A DNA stretch of 64,000 bases from Morchella semilibera (Eukaryota > Ascomycota > Pezizomycetes > Pezizales > Morchellaceae), in contig WBVU01000019.1 in assembly GCA_009192285.1 (NCBI GenBank), positions 372,001-436,000 on the forward strand. The letters run 5' to 3'. The notes under the pieces were generated by a model that ran no database searches, was not told the DNA's origin, and saw nothing but the letters and a program-made list of their open reading frames with translations. Shown here piece by piece: positions 35,832-46,721 of this stretch. Position 1 is the first letter of the stretch, and each line of letters starts with the position of its first letter. A program made the position numbers and the translations under genes.

Positions 35832-37057
35832 TCATACGGACTTTCCTTCAACTTCTTTAGTGCTACGGCGGTTTTCAGCCAATCGCTGTGGAGATGGGTA
35901 ATATTAGTATTAGCGGCTGGGTAAGATTCTGAAGTTTACTTACAAGAAGATTCCTTAGAAGTATAGTGATTGTGACCTTTCCGATCGCAGGAACGTAGAT
36001 TGACGCCTTCTCCTTGACACTCGGGTCGAAATTCTTCTCAGACGAGAAATTAATACAAATGGCCCCCCTGTCAGAGAATGTTAGCGCGATCTAGGTGTGA
36101 AGGGTGAATTAATAGAAGGAGGCCCACTCTTTCAGCAGATGCGTCGGGAACTTATAATCCTTACTCGGCACACCTGTGATCACTACATCACTTCTAGGGA
36201 CCACATCCTCGAGCTTCAGGTCCGTCCCATGTACCTGGTGCTGTCTCTTTCTAATTCCCTCGCCTCTTGTGAAGTGTTCAATTCCCGTAATATCGATACT
36301 ATACACGCTCGCGCCGTCGTTCGCTAACAACGCCGCTAAAGGACGGCCGACGATCTCAGAGCGATTGACGACAGTAATTGTCTTTCCAAAAAGGCGGTTC
36401 CCATACGGGAGAATAGAGTTGTAAACCCTAATGTGCTCAAGGATCTTTATGACCGCGAGGGGTGTGCACGGAAGGATGGATTTTTGAGTTTGCGCAGAGT
36501 CTAAGAAGCGGATATTTTGGTACATATTAAAGAGATATTTATGGGAAAGGCCCTCAACATCTTTGTCCATGGCGGTGACCTGTTGGAGGTATTGATCCTT
36601 GGAGAGGTGTTAGAGTCGGGATTGCGGCAGGAGGATGTGTGGGAGCGAACCTGGCGGTTTCCAAACACAGGAAAATAGACAATGATACCGTCAACGTTGT
36701 TGTCCACATTTGCTGCAAGAATATTATCCTCAAGATCCTCCTTGTCTACCTCGCGTAGCTCAAAACGAAAGCCACTGAATTACACGGAAAAATTAACATA
36801 CGCAAAGGAAAAATAGCACAAATACAAGGGACAACTTACTTTTGTGTACAAGTCTTCTCAGTCCAATTTGCGTACATTCTCGCGGCCGGGTCATTATTGG
36901 CCAAAAACCCCACCAACAACGGTGCTCTATCAAACTTCTGCAGCGAGCTCTTGACCTCTTGGAGGAGTTTCTCTGCGACAGTAGCAGCAGAAACAACCTT
37001 GCAAGTTGCGGGAAGCGCGTCGGTGGACTCGACAAAGCCAGGGTTCTTTTCACTCAT
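35832..37057 (-). CDS. MTD1: NAD-dependent 5,10-methylenetetrahydrofolate dehydrogenase
   Basis: Minus strand, five exons: 37057-36840, 36774-36651, 36597-36128, 36067-35944 and 35885-35832, giving 329 residues (yeast Mtd1 320). Family features: PLLVGFLANNDPAARMYANWT, VDGIIVYFPVFGNRQ, KSILPCTPLAVIKILEH, TVVNRSEIVGRPLAALLAND (dinucleotide-binding loop) and INFSSEKNFDPSV. The protein is the monofunctional cytosolic NAD+ enzyme that oxidises methylene-THF to methenyl-THF, feeding purine synthesis. The last intron leaves an 18-codon final exon (RLAENRRSTKEVEGKSV). It diverges from GAB1 with a 520-bp gap. Confidence 0.95.
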
Positions 37058-37577
37058 TTTGGTGATAATTGAGGAATATGGGCTACGGGTACTTTGGCTG
37101 GTGCTGAATTGTTTGGTGGTGCAAACCCTTGCGGAAAGTGTTTGGAAAGTTTGGAGGGGCCTGTAGGTGGGGCTTGCATATTCTTGGCGTAAAAAAAAAA
37201 AGCCCCTGCCCAGATACGACGAGTTGACTGGATATGAATGTGCATAAGGCTCTAAGTCTAAAATAGATCAGCAATTAGGGTTAGCCACGCGACACTATGA
37301 GGCCTCAAAATCCTTAACAGAGTTTAATTCATTCATTGAGGTATGGAGATAATAAAATTGTTTATGTGGATAAAATAAATGTACCTACACTTACATGTAC
37401 TCACATGGCCTAAGGTGCGTAGTCTACGATACCACGTTTCGCTCGGCAATTCCCGTCATTCGGTTCCGCTGACTAACACCCGAATCCAAACTGAGGCTCA
37501 CAACTTCCGGTTTCTAGATCTGTCCTTTATTTAAGCTCTCACTCTGACGTTAACTTCAACTCCCTTTCACTAGAAAT
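37058..37577. other. Divergent MTD1/GAB1 promoter
   Basis: The 520-bp region between two divergent start codons. It contains one TACATGTA (37393-37400) and AT-rich core sequences (37350-37380). No coding signal. Confidence 0.55.
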
Positions 37578-38985
37578 ATGGGCAGGCGGAGTCTCGTAGT
37601 TGTTATTGTCGCCGTCGCCCTCAGACTGATTCTATTTGCGGCCTTTCCATCGCTGCCAGACCTCCTAACCAACCGCGTCGAGATCTCAACACCCGTTACA
37701 AGCTTCAAACGACTGCAGGAAGGCCTGTTTCTCTACACCCATGGAGTGTCTCCGTATGATGGCGGCGTTTTCCACCAAGTACTTATCCCGTGCGCATAGC
37801 TCTAATTACTTCTACTAATGCAAAATTAGGCACCGCTACTACTCGCATTCTTCACGACCCTCCCGTCCTCCGCGACAGCTACAAATTTCATTTACATACT
37901 GCTAGACGTCTTCTCAGCGTATGCTCTCATCAACATTTCCACCTCCAGCGCCTCTGTCGCAACATCGAATCGCAAAGATGCCCAATTTCCCCCATGGGCC
38001 GTCGCCGCCGCTTTCCTCTTCAACCCTTTTACTGTCGCAACCTGTCTAGCCCGACCAACTATCGTTTTCACTAACACAGTAATCCTTACAGCTATCTCAA
38101 AAGCGGTTCAAGGCCATGGTATGGCTGCGGTATTAGCGCTAGCTATGAGCGCATATCTATCACTATATCCAATCCTGCTACTCCCGCCGATGATACAGCT
38201 GAGTTACGACAGGCTTAAGGCACCGAGAGGAGGCTTAGGCGTCTATGCAGCTAAAATGACAGGAGTGTTCGTGGGCGCTGCGGTAGGGCTATTAGGATTG
38301 AGCTATCTAATTACTGGAGGAAGCTGGGAGTTTTTGGCATCGACATATGGTGTACATCTCCTACTTCCAGACCTAACACCAAACGTGGGTCTGTGGTGGT
38401 ATTTCTTCATTGAAATGTTCGACAGCTTCCGTAACTTCTTTTTGTGTGTGTTTCAGCTTCATCTAGCGGTCTATGTGGGCGGCCTATGTATACGGCTCCG
38501 GTAATTATCTGCCTTCCTTTTTCCCGTACTTAGCTGGTCACCCTGGGATTCTAATTTTTATAGAAAACAACCTCTTTTCGTTATCACAACCCTTCTTGGG
38601 ATCTTTAGCATCTTTAAATCATACCCCTCAATTGGCGACACGGCGCTCTATCTGTCCCTCCTGTCTCTTTACCGCCATATTTTCCCTTGTACATCCTCCT
38701 TCCTAGCCCTCCGCTCCATTACATGCTCTCACTAACACAATAATAGTAATGCGATATGCATTCTTTGCGACTTCGACCCTTCTATACGCCACTCTTCTTG
38801 GACCAGCATTCTACTACTTGTGGATTTATGCAGGCTCTGGTAACGCGAACTTTTTCTACGCTATTACTCTAGTGTGGAGTCTTGCCCTCACGGTCATTGT
38901 GTCAGATGCGCTGTTTGCTGTGCTGAGAGATGAATGGGAGACTGAGAGGCCTGAGATGAGGGGAAAGGACGTGGTGCAGATATAA
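37578..38985 (+). CDS. GAB1: GPI transamidase subunit GAB1/PIG-U
   Basis: Exons 37578-37778, 37830-38500, 38564-38688 and 38747-38985 give about 411 residues with roughly eight or more membrane helices. Recognisable segments are SFKRLQEGLFLYTHGVSPYD (the conserved luminal loop), FNPFTVATCLARPT, MFDSFRNFFLCVFQLHL and AFYYLWIYAGSGNANFFYA, all characteristic of PIG-U/Cdc91. Gab1 is a polytopic ER subunit of the GPI transamidase (with Gpi8, Gaa1, Gpi16 and Gpi17), which attaches GPI anchors to proteins. The region between 38501 and 38747 needs two introns, and the resulting frame (KQPLFVITTLLGIFSIFKS) fits the family. Confidence 0.93.
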
Positions 38986-39263
38986 AAAGTCACTTAGAGC
39001 CTGTGGAGGCAATTTTTCTGTGTTTATAGCTTCTGCCTCTTACAACAAACTATAATCATACATAAATCAATGTGCTATTATTTGCTTGCATTTATCTACC
39101 ACTAAATATTAGGCACCATTTACTATAAGTATTTACTTTTCACACTTATAATCCCAGTAACTCCTATAACAGAATAGAGTGTTATATTACCTACTCTAAT
39201 GAGGCTCGAAGTACATGTATGATATATGTAGAGGGTACAAAAGGATACTCAATTTATTTTGAG

Positions 39264-41927
39264 CTAGTTCTTGGGGCGTTTAGGAGTTCTCTGATATTCT
39301 TCGGGCTCACTAGCCCCTTTACGCTTTCGGGAAATGCCTTGCGTAATACCAGACCCAATACTTGGGCTATAAGCACCATCACCGTCCAGGGCTTCCCTTC
39401 CCCTCTTTCTGCCAGATGCACTGAGTGCACTGGGCTCTTTCTTCCCACGATTATCCCCATCAGAAGTTTGGGTGTTCCCAGATATTTGATCCAGCGCACG
39501 ATTCTCAACTTTTATAGACCCCTTATATCCATTACATCTTCTCCTTTTCGTAAAAACCACCTCACTATAAAACAAATGAATTAGCAATTAATTCATAATA
39601 CTATAGGACCTGGTTTCTTAAACAAAAAGGAAAGAGAAGAAAACATACCACTCAGTCTCTATCTTTACTTCAGGCTTAGACTCTTTCTTGATCTTTACGT
39701 CGCCCCCACCCGTGGTACTTTGGTGGCCATTTATGATGTTTTGAGCTTGGTGGATAGAGTTGTGAGAAGGTCTATGTAGCTGCGGTTTATATTTCTTATC
39801 TCGAACGTCTGGTGCTATCATATGTGGTTCGGGGGTCTGGTCGCGGAACGCATGGTCACGGGAGGTATTGTCGTGGAAGACATCATTGCAGACTTGATCA
39901 TGGGATACATGATTGTTGGAGCGGTTGTGGTCTTGATAAATTGCTTCAAGGCGTGCACTGCATTGCTCACGACTCCTCTGATCCCATGGATGGAAATAAA
40001 GCCCTGCGTACCTGAAGTCCTGGCGCCTGGATGTAGAATTATTGTGTTGAGGGTAGGACTCCGCCAGTTCTATTTCAAGATTATCCTGGTGTTCGGGCCT
40101 GACTTGTTCCTTTAGAATACTTTGATGGCCGTATAATGTTTCGCAAACGCTTCCAGGCGGAGGTTTATAGAAACCACTCTCAGGAACTGGGAGTCTTCTA
40201 CAGATAATAGCAGGGCTCTTGGAGCCCTGATCTCGACGCTTTAAACCCCCATAAAATAACATATTTAGGCGTTTGAAGCATTGTTCTCGGCCCTCGCAAT
40301 TCCACGGGTAAAAAAACATAGCCGCAGAGTGAAAATAAGTCATTCTCGTCTCGTAGTCCGAGCAGCAACGGCAGATATCCATCACAACCAGCTTCTCGAG
40401 AAAGCTCTGGTAATCGGGATCCAAAACATATTCGAGATAGTAGTGTACTTGAGTAACATGAGAAGTGAAAGGGATTTGTTGTGGATTAAATCTATTAACC
40501 TGATTGATATGTTGTTGGATTGGCTCGGGAAGAGGACCTTGGGGCTCGTCAACTGGTTGAGATGCTGATTGAGGGTGGTGACGTTCTTGGATTGGCTCGG
40601 GAAGAGGACCTTGGGGCTCGTCAACTGGTTGAGATGCTGATTGAGGGTGGTGACGATCTTGGATTGGCTCGGGAAGAGGACCTTGGGGCACGTCAACTGG
40701 TTGAGATGCTGATTGAGGGTGGTGACGTTCTTGGATTGGCTCGGGAAGAGGACCTTGGGGCTCGTCAATTGGTGGAGATGCTGATCGAGGGTGGTGACAT
40801 CGGTTTCTGGCAATCCTGGAGATAGGTATCGACCGACGACCATGGTTCCGTACAGTCCGCTGAGCCATTCTCAGTTCTCCATTTTTTAACTTATAGTAAT
40901 ACCTAACATATTCGGTGTGGAGTTTCTTGTGGATTTCCGGTGGTCCATCGCGCTCCAGGGTTTTGACGACATTGTCAAAGAGATTACAATACTCTACATG
41001 GTCGTATTGATCATCATCATGATGATACCTGATTGTTGTTGTGGCCCCCGACCTCACTAATTCACAGACGGAATTAATATCACTAAGCCTAACAGCAAGT
41101 TCTAGTGGAGTTCGATCGTATATGTCTTCGCAATCGATTGCCTCCTTTTCATCCTCTGCTAATAAACCGATTATATCCGAGTATGAATGTTGTACGGCCA
41201 AGTGGAATAATGAGCAGCCGTTAGCGTCTCGGTATCCGGCTTCAATATTGCTTTTCAATAAGAGCCGTATAGTACTGCGTGAGGCCTCTAGGTCTTTCTT
41301 AGATTTTCTATCTATTCTGCTGAGGGTACTCTGAGCATGTTCAAGGGCTGTGAACCCTAGGTTACATCGACAGTTTGGATCCGCATCGAATTCGAGTAAC
41401 AATTTGACTGCATCTGCGTTGGACAATTGCGCAGCTCTTATCAGGGGTGTAGCCCCCTCTTTGTCCTTTTGGTTCAGACTGGAGTAAGAGGCAATTCCAA
41501 GTGCTTCCCGGAAATGGTTTTTTACACGCGCCGACCAGAGTTTCACCAACAGGTGGATGGTGGGAAGTTCGCAGTCGTGCATGAGGAAAATAATTTTCTC
41601 ATAGTTGACCCGGATCCAACCGGTCGTGTTTGTCAGGTAAGGCTCTCTTGGGCCCATGAGTCCAATGGTCCAAAGTGACGAAGGTTTGTCATTTGCGTAA
41701 AGCCGGCAGTTGAATGATTTATCCAGTTTGCTGTCCAGCGCATTCCATATGCGACTGATATTTTGAGTAGAGATGCCAAGAGCAAGCTCCTCCAGAAAAT
41801 GGGTTTGGCGGGCTCTTTCATGAGGGTCGTAACACCCTTTTGGGTAAGAATTCCCGACACTGCCCATGGTTTCGAGGGGTAGCGGGCGCCTTTGAGGTTC
41901 TTCCTGGCTCATGGGAAATTGAAGCAT
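39264..41927 (-). CDS. Ankyrin-repeat protein with 72-bp Pro/Gln minisatellite linker
   Basis: Minus strand, exons 41927-39649 and 39564-39264, about 859 residues; an in-frame Met at residue 6 is an alternative start. The N-terminal 110 residues match no family I know. Ankyrin repeats follow (DKEGATPLIRAAQLSNADAV, FDADPNCRCNLGFTALEHAQ, RDANGCSLFHLAVQH, DIYDRTPLELAVRLSDINSV). A linker of four 24-residue repeats (DEPQGPLPEPIQERHHPQSA type) comes next, then a region with two similar segments containing FHSAAMFFYPWNCEGREQC and GLYFHPWDQRSREQC. The basic C-terminus (SRKRKGASEPEEYQRTPKRP) resembles a nuclear localisation signal. Function unknown. Ankyrin repeats suggest protein binding. It is probably lineage-specific. 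Confidence 0.8.
40515..40802 (-). repeat. Four-copy 72-bp coding minisatellite
   Basis: Four direct copies of a 72-bp unit start at 40515, 40587, 40659 and 40731 and lie in frame inside the ankyrin gene, each coding 24 residues. Copies 1-3 differ at only a few positions; the fourth is more diverged at one end. The unit length is a multiple of three, so copy number can change without breaking the gene. Confidence 0.95.
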
Positions 41928-43681
41928 TGTTAGAGCAGTAAACGTTTTAGCGGAAATAATAAACGCGTTTGATTGAGGTTGGAGAAAGCTCCCAGTGAAT
42001 TGCTGAAGCCTATCTAGAGTTGAAAATGGATGGGTATCAGATATTGGTGGCTGGTGAAGAATGGCTGGTCGACGGTGATAGATGGACTAGGTGGTAGGTG
42101 GGGAGATTAAACAGGGCAAGAAAAGGTTTGGATGAGGGTTTCAGGATTGAGACTATTTTATTGACGGGTGTAAGAATGATGATAGGGTTAAGACCGGAGC
42201 CGAGACAGGGAGGTCTGGTTGGGAGTGTTGTGGTGGGGGTGTTGAGATGAGAGTGTTGAGATGAGAGTGTTGAGATGAGAGTGTTGAGGTGAGAGTGTTA
42301 ATAGAGGGAGGGGGAGCGAAAAAATTACTGAAATACTGGTGAAGAATCACCCGAGATCACTCGGTCTAAGCATACATGTACCTACATGTACTTGTAGCTA
42401 AGTACAATAAGTACTACATACATGTACCTACATGTAACGGGAGAAATCCCGATCGGGACAAGTGAATACATGTAGGCAGGAGCCTCGAGAGGTCATCTAG
42501 CTAATCTTAAACTTTTGACCCTATTCCTACTCATATTTACATGTACCTTCTGTGACCTGCGAGTCATTGCACTACTCTACATGTAAGGGAATTGCCAAGC
42601 CAGAATTGGTTTCAGATCGCTTTGAGAAAATTAGACTACCGCCTACATAATATTAATACGGTTTCGACCAATCATAAGCCCTTGCGGTATAGCAGATCTG
42701 CTTCTGCGCGATCTGCATCTGGCGCATAGGTACCAAAACCTAATCACTAGCAAGCCGACTCCGATCCTCAACAGCACCGCGTAAATATGTTTCGGGGAAG
42801 TTTATAGCCTTTGTTTTAATTATTTGAGTCGTGGCGAAAAGCCTTAGGAGCCCCAGGGCTCGAGCGGTCGAGGCGGGGACGTTTCAGGCTCTGGATGCCA
42901 TTTGTACTGTACATGTACCTCATATATATAGCTAGAGCTAGAGTATATTAGTGCACCGCTACTATGTACTACAGTGCCAAGGGCAAGCGAGCAGAATGTG
43001 GCAGTTCCTGTTCGGCGGTAAAGCGGAGAAATCGCAGTATAATTATATATAGGTTACTGGAAAGGGGTGTAAGGTGCTGTAGCAATATGTGATCGTGCAA
43101 AATTTCCATTATACTGTAGCAGAAGCCCTATGGTATTATGGCAAACAAGGCACTGGATACACCCGCCTTTTTGGTACTGTGCGTACTCATGTAGCTTAGA
43201 TATAATTTGAATTTACAACGAATTTTTAGATAGAATGGCCTACCATCGGCATGTAGCCCCACAAACTTGTGCTGAACAATATATAATAAAGAGTCCCAGG
43301 CCCGTGCGTAACAATGAGGAGCTCGAGCAACTACATGTAGATAATACGTTCTTAGCTGAACGGTATGCATAATGTGTGATATTTCAAAAGAGTGGCTGGC
43401 TCAATATTCTGGTTATCTGATTTACGGAGGGCGAGGTTATTGGAAAATGGAGCTGACTCCTTTTGCACAAAGTCGGTCTCTAATATGATTATTACAATAT
43501 TATTGATGAGGGGAGTTATTATAACTTCATACACATAAGTACATATACTTTCATAAATCTTTATAATCCTTAATCTATCACAAAATAATGTTATAAAATC
43601 TAATGCCTTTCTAAACACCCTGGAATCCCTCGGAATCCCTTGAAAAAAAAAAAAAAAAAAAAAAAAGCGAAAGAGAAGTTC
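41928..43681. other. Gene-free stretch between ankyrin genes
   Basis: No gene is supported in 1.75 kb. It contains a four-copy 14-bp minisatellite (separate entry), repeated TACATGTACCTACATGTA-like sequence (42373-42440) and a 24-base A run (43643-43666) just after the next gene's stop. Confidence 0.6.
42241..42296. repeat. Four-copy 14-bp minisatellite
   Basis: Four tandem copies of GTTGAGATGAGAGT (the last with one change) in the upstream flank of the ankyrin gene. Confidence 0.92.
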
Positions 43682-44740
43682 TCATCGCAATCGCGCCATC
43701 TTACTCCTCAATATATCCACTGCAAGGCGATTATCATCAATCATATCGGCCCCCTTCGCAACATCCAATGCTGTCTGGTTGTGGACGTCCACGGCCAAAT
43801 AATCAGCCCCTCTTCTCAAGAGCATTCTAACCGCGTCTGGACGCCAATTTCCGGCCGCTAGGTGCAGCGGGGTCTTTCCGGTACGCTCTCTCGCGTTAAC
43901 CTTGGCCCCCCTATTGATCAACAGTGTGATCATCTTCACATCCCCGCTTTCCGCTGCTAGATGAAGCGGCGTATAGCCAACCAAGGTCTGCGAATTAATA
44001 TCCTCGCCGTCATTGAGTAGCATCTCCGCAACTCCAACTGCGGAGTTACTAGCAGCGCAGTGGAGAGGTCTTGCGCCAAGTGCATTTTCAACATGAACAT
44101 TTGCCCCATACAGCATCAATGTTTTTACTACGGCTTCGTGTCCGTAGTAAGCGGCCTGGTGAAGCGCGCTCGTGCCGCTGATATTCTGTCCGGATATTGC
44201 TGCCGAAACATCTGCGCCTTTCTCTAATAAAAGTCTTACAACATCATCTTTCCCCTGTGATACTGCGTCTGAAAGTGCTGACGCGCCGTTGATGTCCACA
44301 CAGGATACATCCGCGCCCCTACCAAGCAGTAGCTCACACACTCTTGTACTTCCACTGTATGCTGCCCATTGCAATGGTGTTCTTCCGCTATTACATTTTA
44401 CCCCAACGTCGGCGCCAAGTTCAACGAGCAATTCACTGATGTTTTCGGCGTTGTTGCGCGTGGCGATATGAAGTGCTGTACCATAGCGCTGACCACAACC
44501 GACGTTTATATCGCTACCATGGGAGATAAGGAGTCTGATCAGAGGTTCGTGGCCCTTGGAGGCGGCCCATTGGAGGGCATCAAGTTCATACCCTCGCTTT
44601 TCGTGGGCAAGGCGGTGGAGGAGCGGTGTTAGGATTGAGTGCAGGTCGTGGCAGGTAAGTATCAGATGAGACAAGTCTTGAGAGTTAAGTTCGGAGGAAA
44701 GTGACTGGATAAGCTCGTTAGGCAGATCGAGAAGCGGCAT
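43682..44740 (-). CDS. F-box plus ankyrin-repeat protein
   Basis: A single exon of 352 residues on the minus strand. The N-terminus MPLLDLPNELIQSLSSELNS followed by LSHLILTCHDLHSILTPLL is an F-box-like motif. About eight ankyrin repeats follow, with clear consensus units (SGRTPLQWAAYSGSTRVCEL, GTSALHQAAYYGHEAVVKTL, GYTPLHLAAESGDVKMITLL, GKTPLHLAAGN). F-box/ankyrin proteins usually act as substrate adaptors of SCF ubiquitin ligases, but the target is unknown. It sits head-to-tail with the other ankyrin gene; the two are not close copies. Confidence 0.88.
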   Translation of the reverse strand: MPLLDLPNELIQSLSSELNSQDLSHLILTCHDLHSILTPLLHRLAHEKRGYELDALQWAASKGHEPLIRLLISHGSDINVGCGQRYGTALHIATRNNAENISELLVELGADVGVKCNSGRTPLQWAAYSGSTRVCELLLGRGADVSCVDINGASALSDAVSQGKDDVVRLLLEKGADVSAAISGQNISGTSALHQAAYYGHEAVVKTLMLYGANVHVENALGARPLHCAASNSAVGVAEMLLNDGEDINSQTLVGYTPLHLAAESGDVKMITLLINRGAKVNARERTGKTPLHLAAGNWRPDAVRMLLRRGADYLAVDVHNQTALDVAKGADMIDDNRLAVDILRSKMARLR

Positions 44741-45790
44741 TGCTAGTGTAGCTTGTAACCGGTGTTTGGAAGGGTGTAACTGGCTGGATGTTGCTTATAA
44801 TGCTTAGCTGGAGCTCTTGAGATCCATAAATTTGGGAAATGGGTATTTCGGAAGAGTGCTACATACCTACTTTTGAGGGCGTAGGGTTAGAAGACCGTAT
44901 ATATACGTATAGGTTCAATGAAAATGTGTAAAATGAAAAGGGGATGAGTTCAGAAGCTCAATGAGCACTTTATTTACTGACGGCTTCTATGAAAGAATGT
45001 AGTAATGGGTAATATCTCACACGACCAGACGCTGATTCGTTGTTACGGCAGGTCTCTTAGGAATCGGGACTTGCCGGGGGAAAAGGGGGAGGTAAATAAT
45101 GGAGCTGCATATGGATGTACTTATCTATTCGGGTTTCTATTTGATCGTCCCGTAAATTCCCTATTATCTGCTGTCAGCACGGTCGGAGTTGTAAGACTAC
45201 ACACTACCAGGAACAGCTTCGAGGTTATACGTTATCTTCAAGGATACTCCTAGAGTGGATTCGTGGTGGCGTGACGATAACCGCGTCACAGCAGTTGTTT
45301 GATAGTTTAGTTACAATGAAACATCGATTGACGGTCAGATCGAAGCTCATATCCTGGGGTGATCATAAGATTTCTAGATTCTGCAAAACACCATTATCCA
45401 AGAAACGGGTGATGTTGTGTGATTTAGGCTCGATGTTGAGAGGCATTAATAATCAAACTTAGTGTTAAGGGTTACGTATCCAAATCCTAATAACGTGACA
45501 ACGTAACATGTGAGAACACCAAGGCTATGGGTTATGAGGTATGTACGTTCGTTAACCTTCATCCTAGCATGTTTTGAAGTAAGGTCACGATAGTAATGGC
45601 AAGCTTAAGAATGATCTACGAAGAGGTTACCAGAACTTCACAACCACAATTACAAACATGAATTATCACTCGCACTAGTTTAACTAAATATGAACTTGGG
45701 ATAAGCTAGGTAAGTACATACATGTAAGTACATGTGCCTCACTAAAAGCCACACGCAACTTAAAGAGGCCCCTTCAACTACTGACCAAAC
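44741..45790. other. Intergenic stretch, nothing recognised
   Basis: An 82-codon open frame at 45005-45253 has no family resemblance and is probably chance. TACATGTA-type motifs occur near 45719-45732. No other signal. Confidence 0.5.
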
Positions 45791-46721
45791 CTAAAATCCG
45801 CAAGGACCCGGGTACACAATTCCTCTCAAGCTGGGCTTCCCGAAGCTATAATTCTCTAAGCCCAACGGACACATACGAGTAATCGCTTCATGCCCCACCG
45901 CCTCAATACTGACTAGATGCTGGCAAACCTCCAAACGAATCAATGCGCTAGCCACGCAGTTTGACTTCTCGTGACACTTTTTGCAGCAATCTAGATGACT
46001 ACTAGCTTTGATAACCTCTATATGGTTTCCTGACCCATTCCCTGAGGTATTGTAGGCGACTTCGCATTTTTGGCGAGGATCAACGATCACAGTAACTGTA
46101 CTGGTGGCAGTCTACAAATAGGAATGAACTAGTCAACATGTGGTTTCCAAATTTCTAGGAGAGATGTATATATACCGCGGTGGGTGCAGTGGAGGTGACA
46201 GATGTGGTTGCAGTCACAATTGGCATACAAGAGCAAGCGCTCGAGATGCGAGATGCAGGGTACTCAGATACAAAAGGGGGGATCAAGACTTGACGGCGCT
46301 CAATAACACCTTCTTCGTTCTCGAGTGCAAATACCACATTCTCCAGTGCTACTTCAAAATCCTCACGCGAAACAAGAGTAGCCGCAGCTCGCTTGTCCAC
46401 CAATGGTGAAGTGATAGTAGCAGAACTGATGATCGTTCTATTTGGTCTTTGCGTAAGCAGCTGTTACTACTCAAAATTCGGGAATAAAATTACTTACACA
46501 ACAGGAGTACTAGTGGCTACCGTAGTAGTAATGACAGGCACCGAGATGTAAGCACTGCAGAATGGAATAGCTTCTGCACTAAATCTACGAAGAGCCCGAA
46601 GACAGTTATCTGCGTTGCATCCAGTCCCGTCATTCCTTTCTTCGAGGAGGGGGCTGCAGGTGATTATAGAAGAAAGAGAAAGGAAAAAAACAGACGAGGC
46701 AAGAGTCCTAAAATGCATCAT
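45791..46721 (-). CDS. Secreted Cys-rich protein with PAN/apple-like C-terminus
   Basis: Minus strand, exons 46721-46498, 46446-46176 and 46111-45791 give 271 residues. A signal peptide (FRTLASSVFFLSLSSIITCS) is followed by GCNADNCLRALRR, a common start of fungal secreted proteins. A central Thr/Val-rich spacer (ACSCMPIVTATTSVTSTA, then TATSTVTVIVD) leads to a C-terminal domain with six Cys (HLDCCKKCHEKSNCVAS, VCQHL, RMCPLG) resembling a PAN/apple fold. PAN domains bind carbohydrate or protein. The protein is likely secreted or wall-bound; a role in host or surface interaction is conjecture. Both introns have clean GT..AG borders. Confidence 0.82.
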
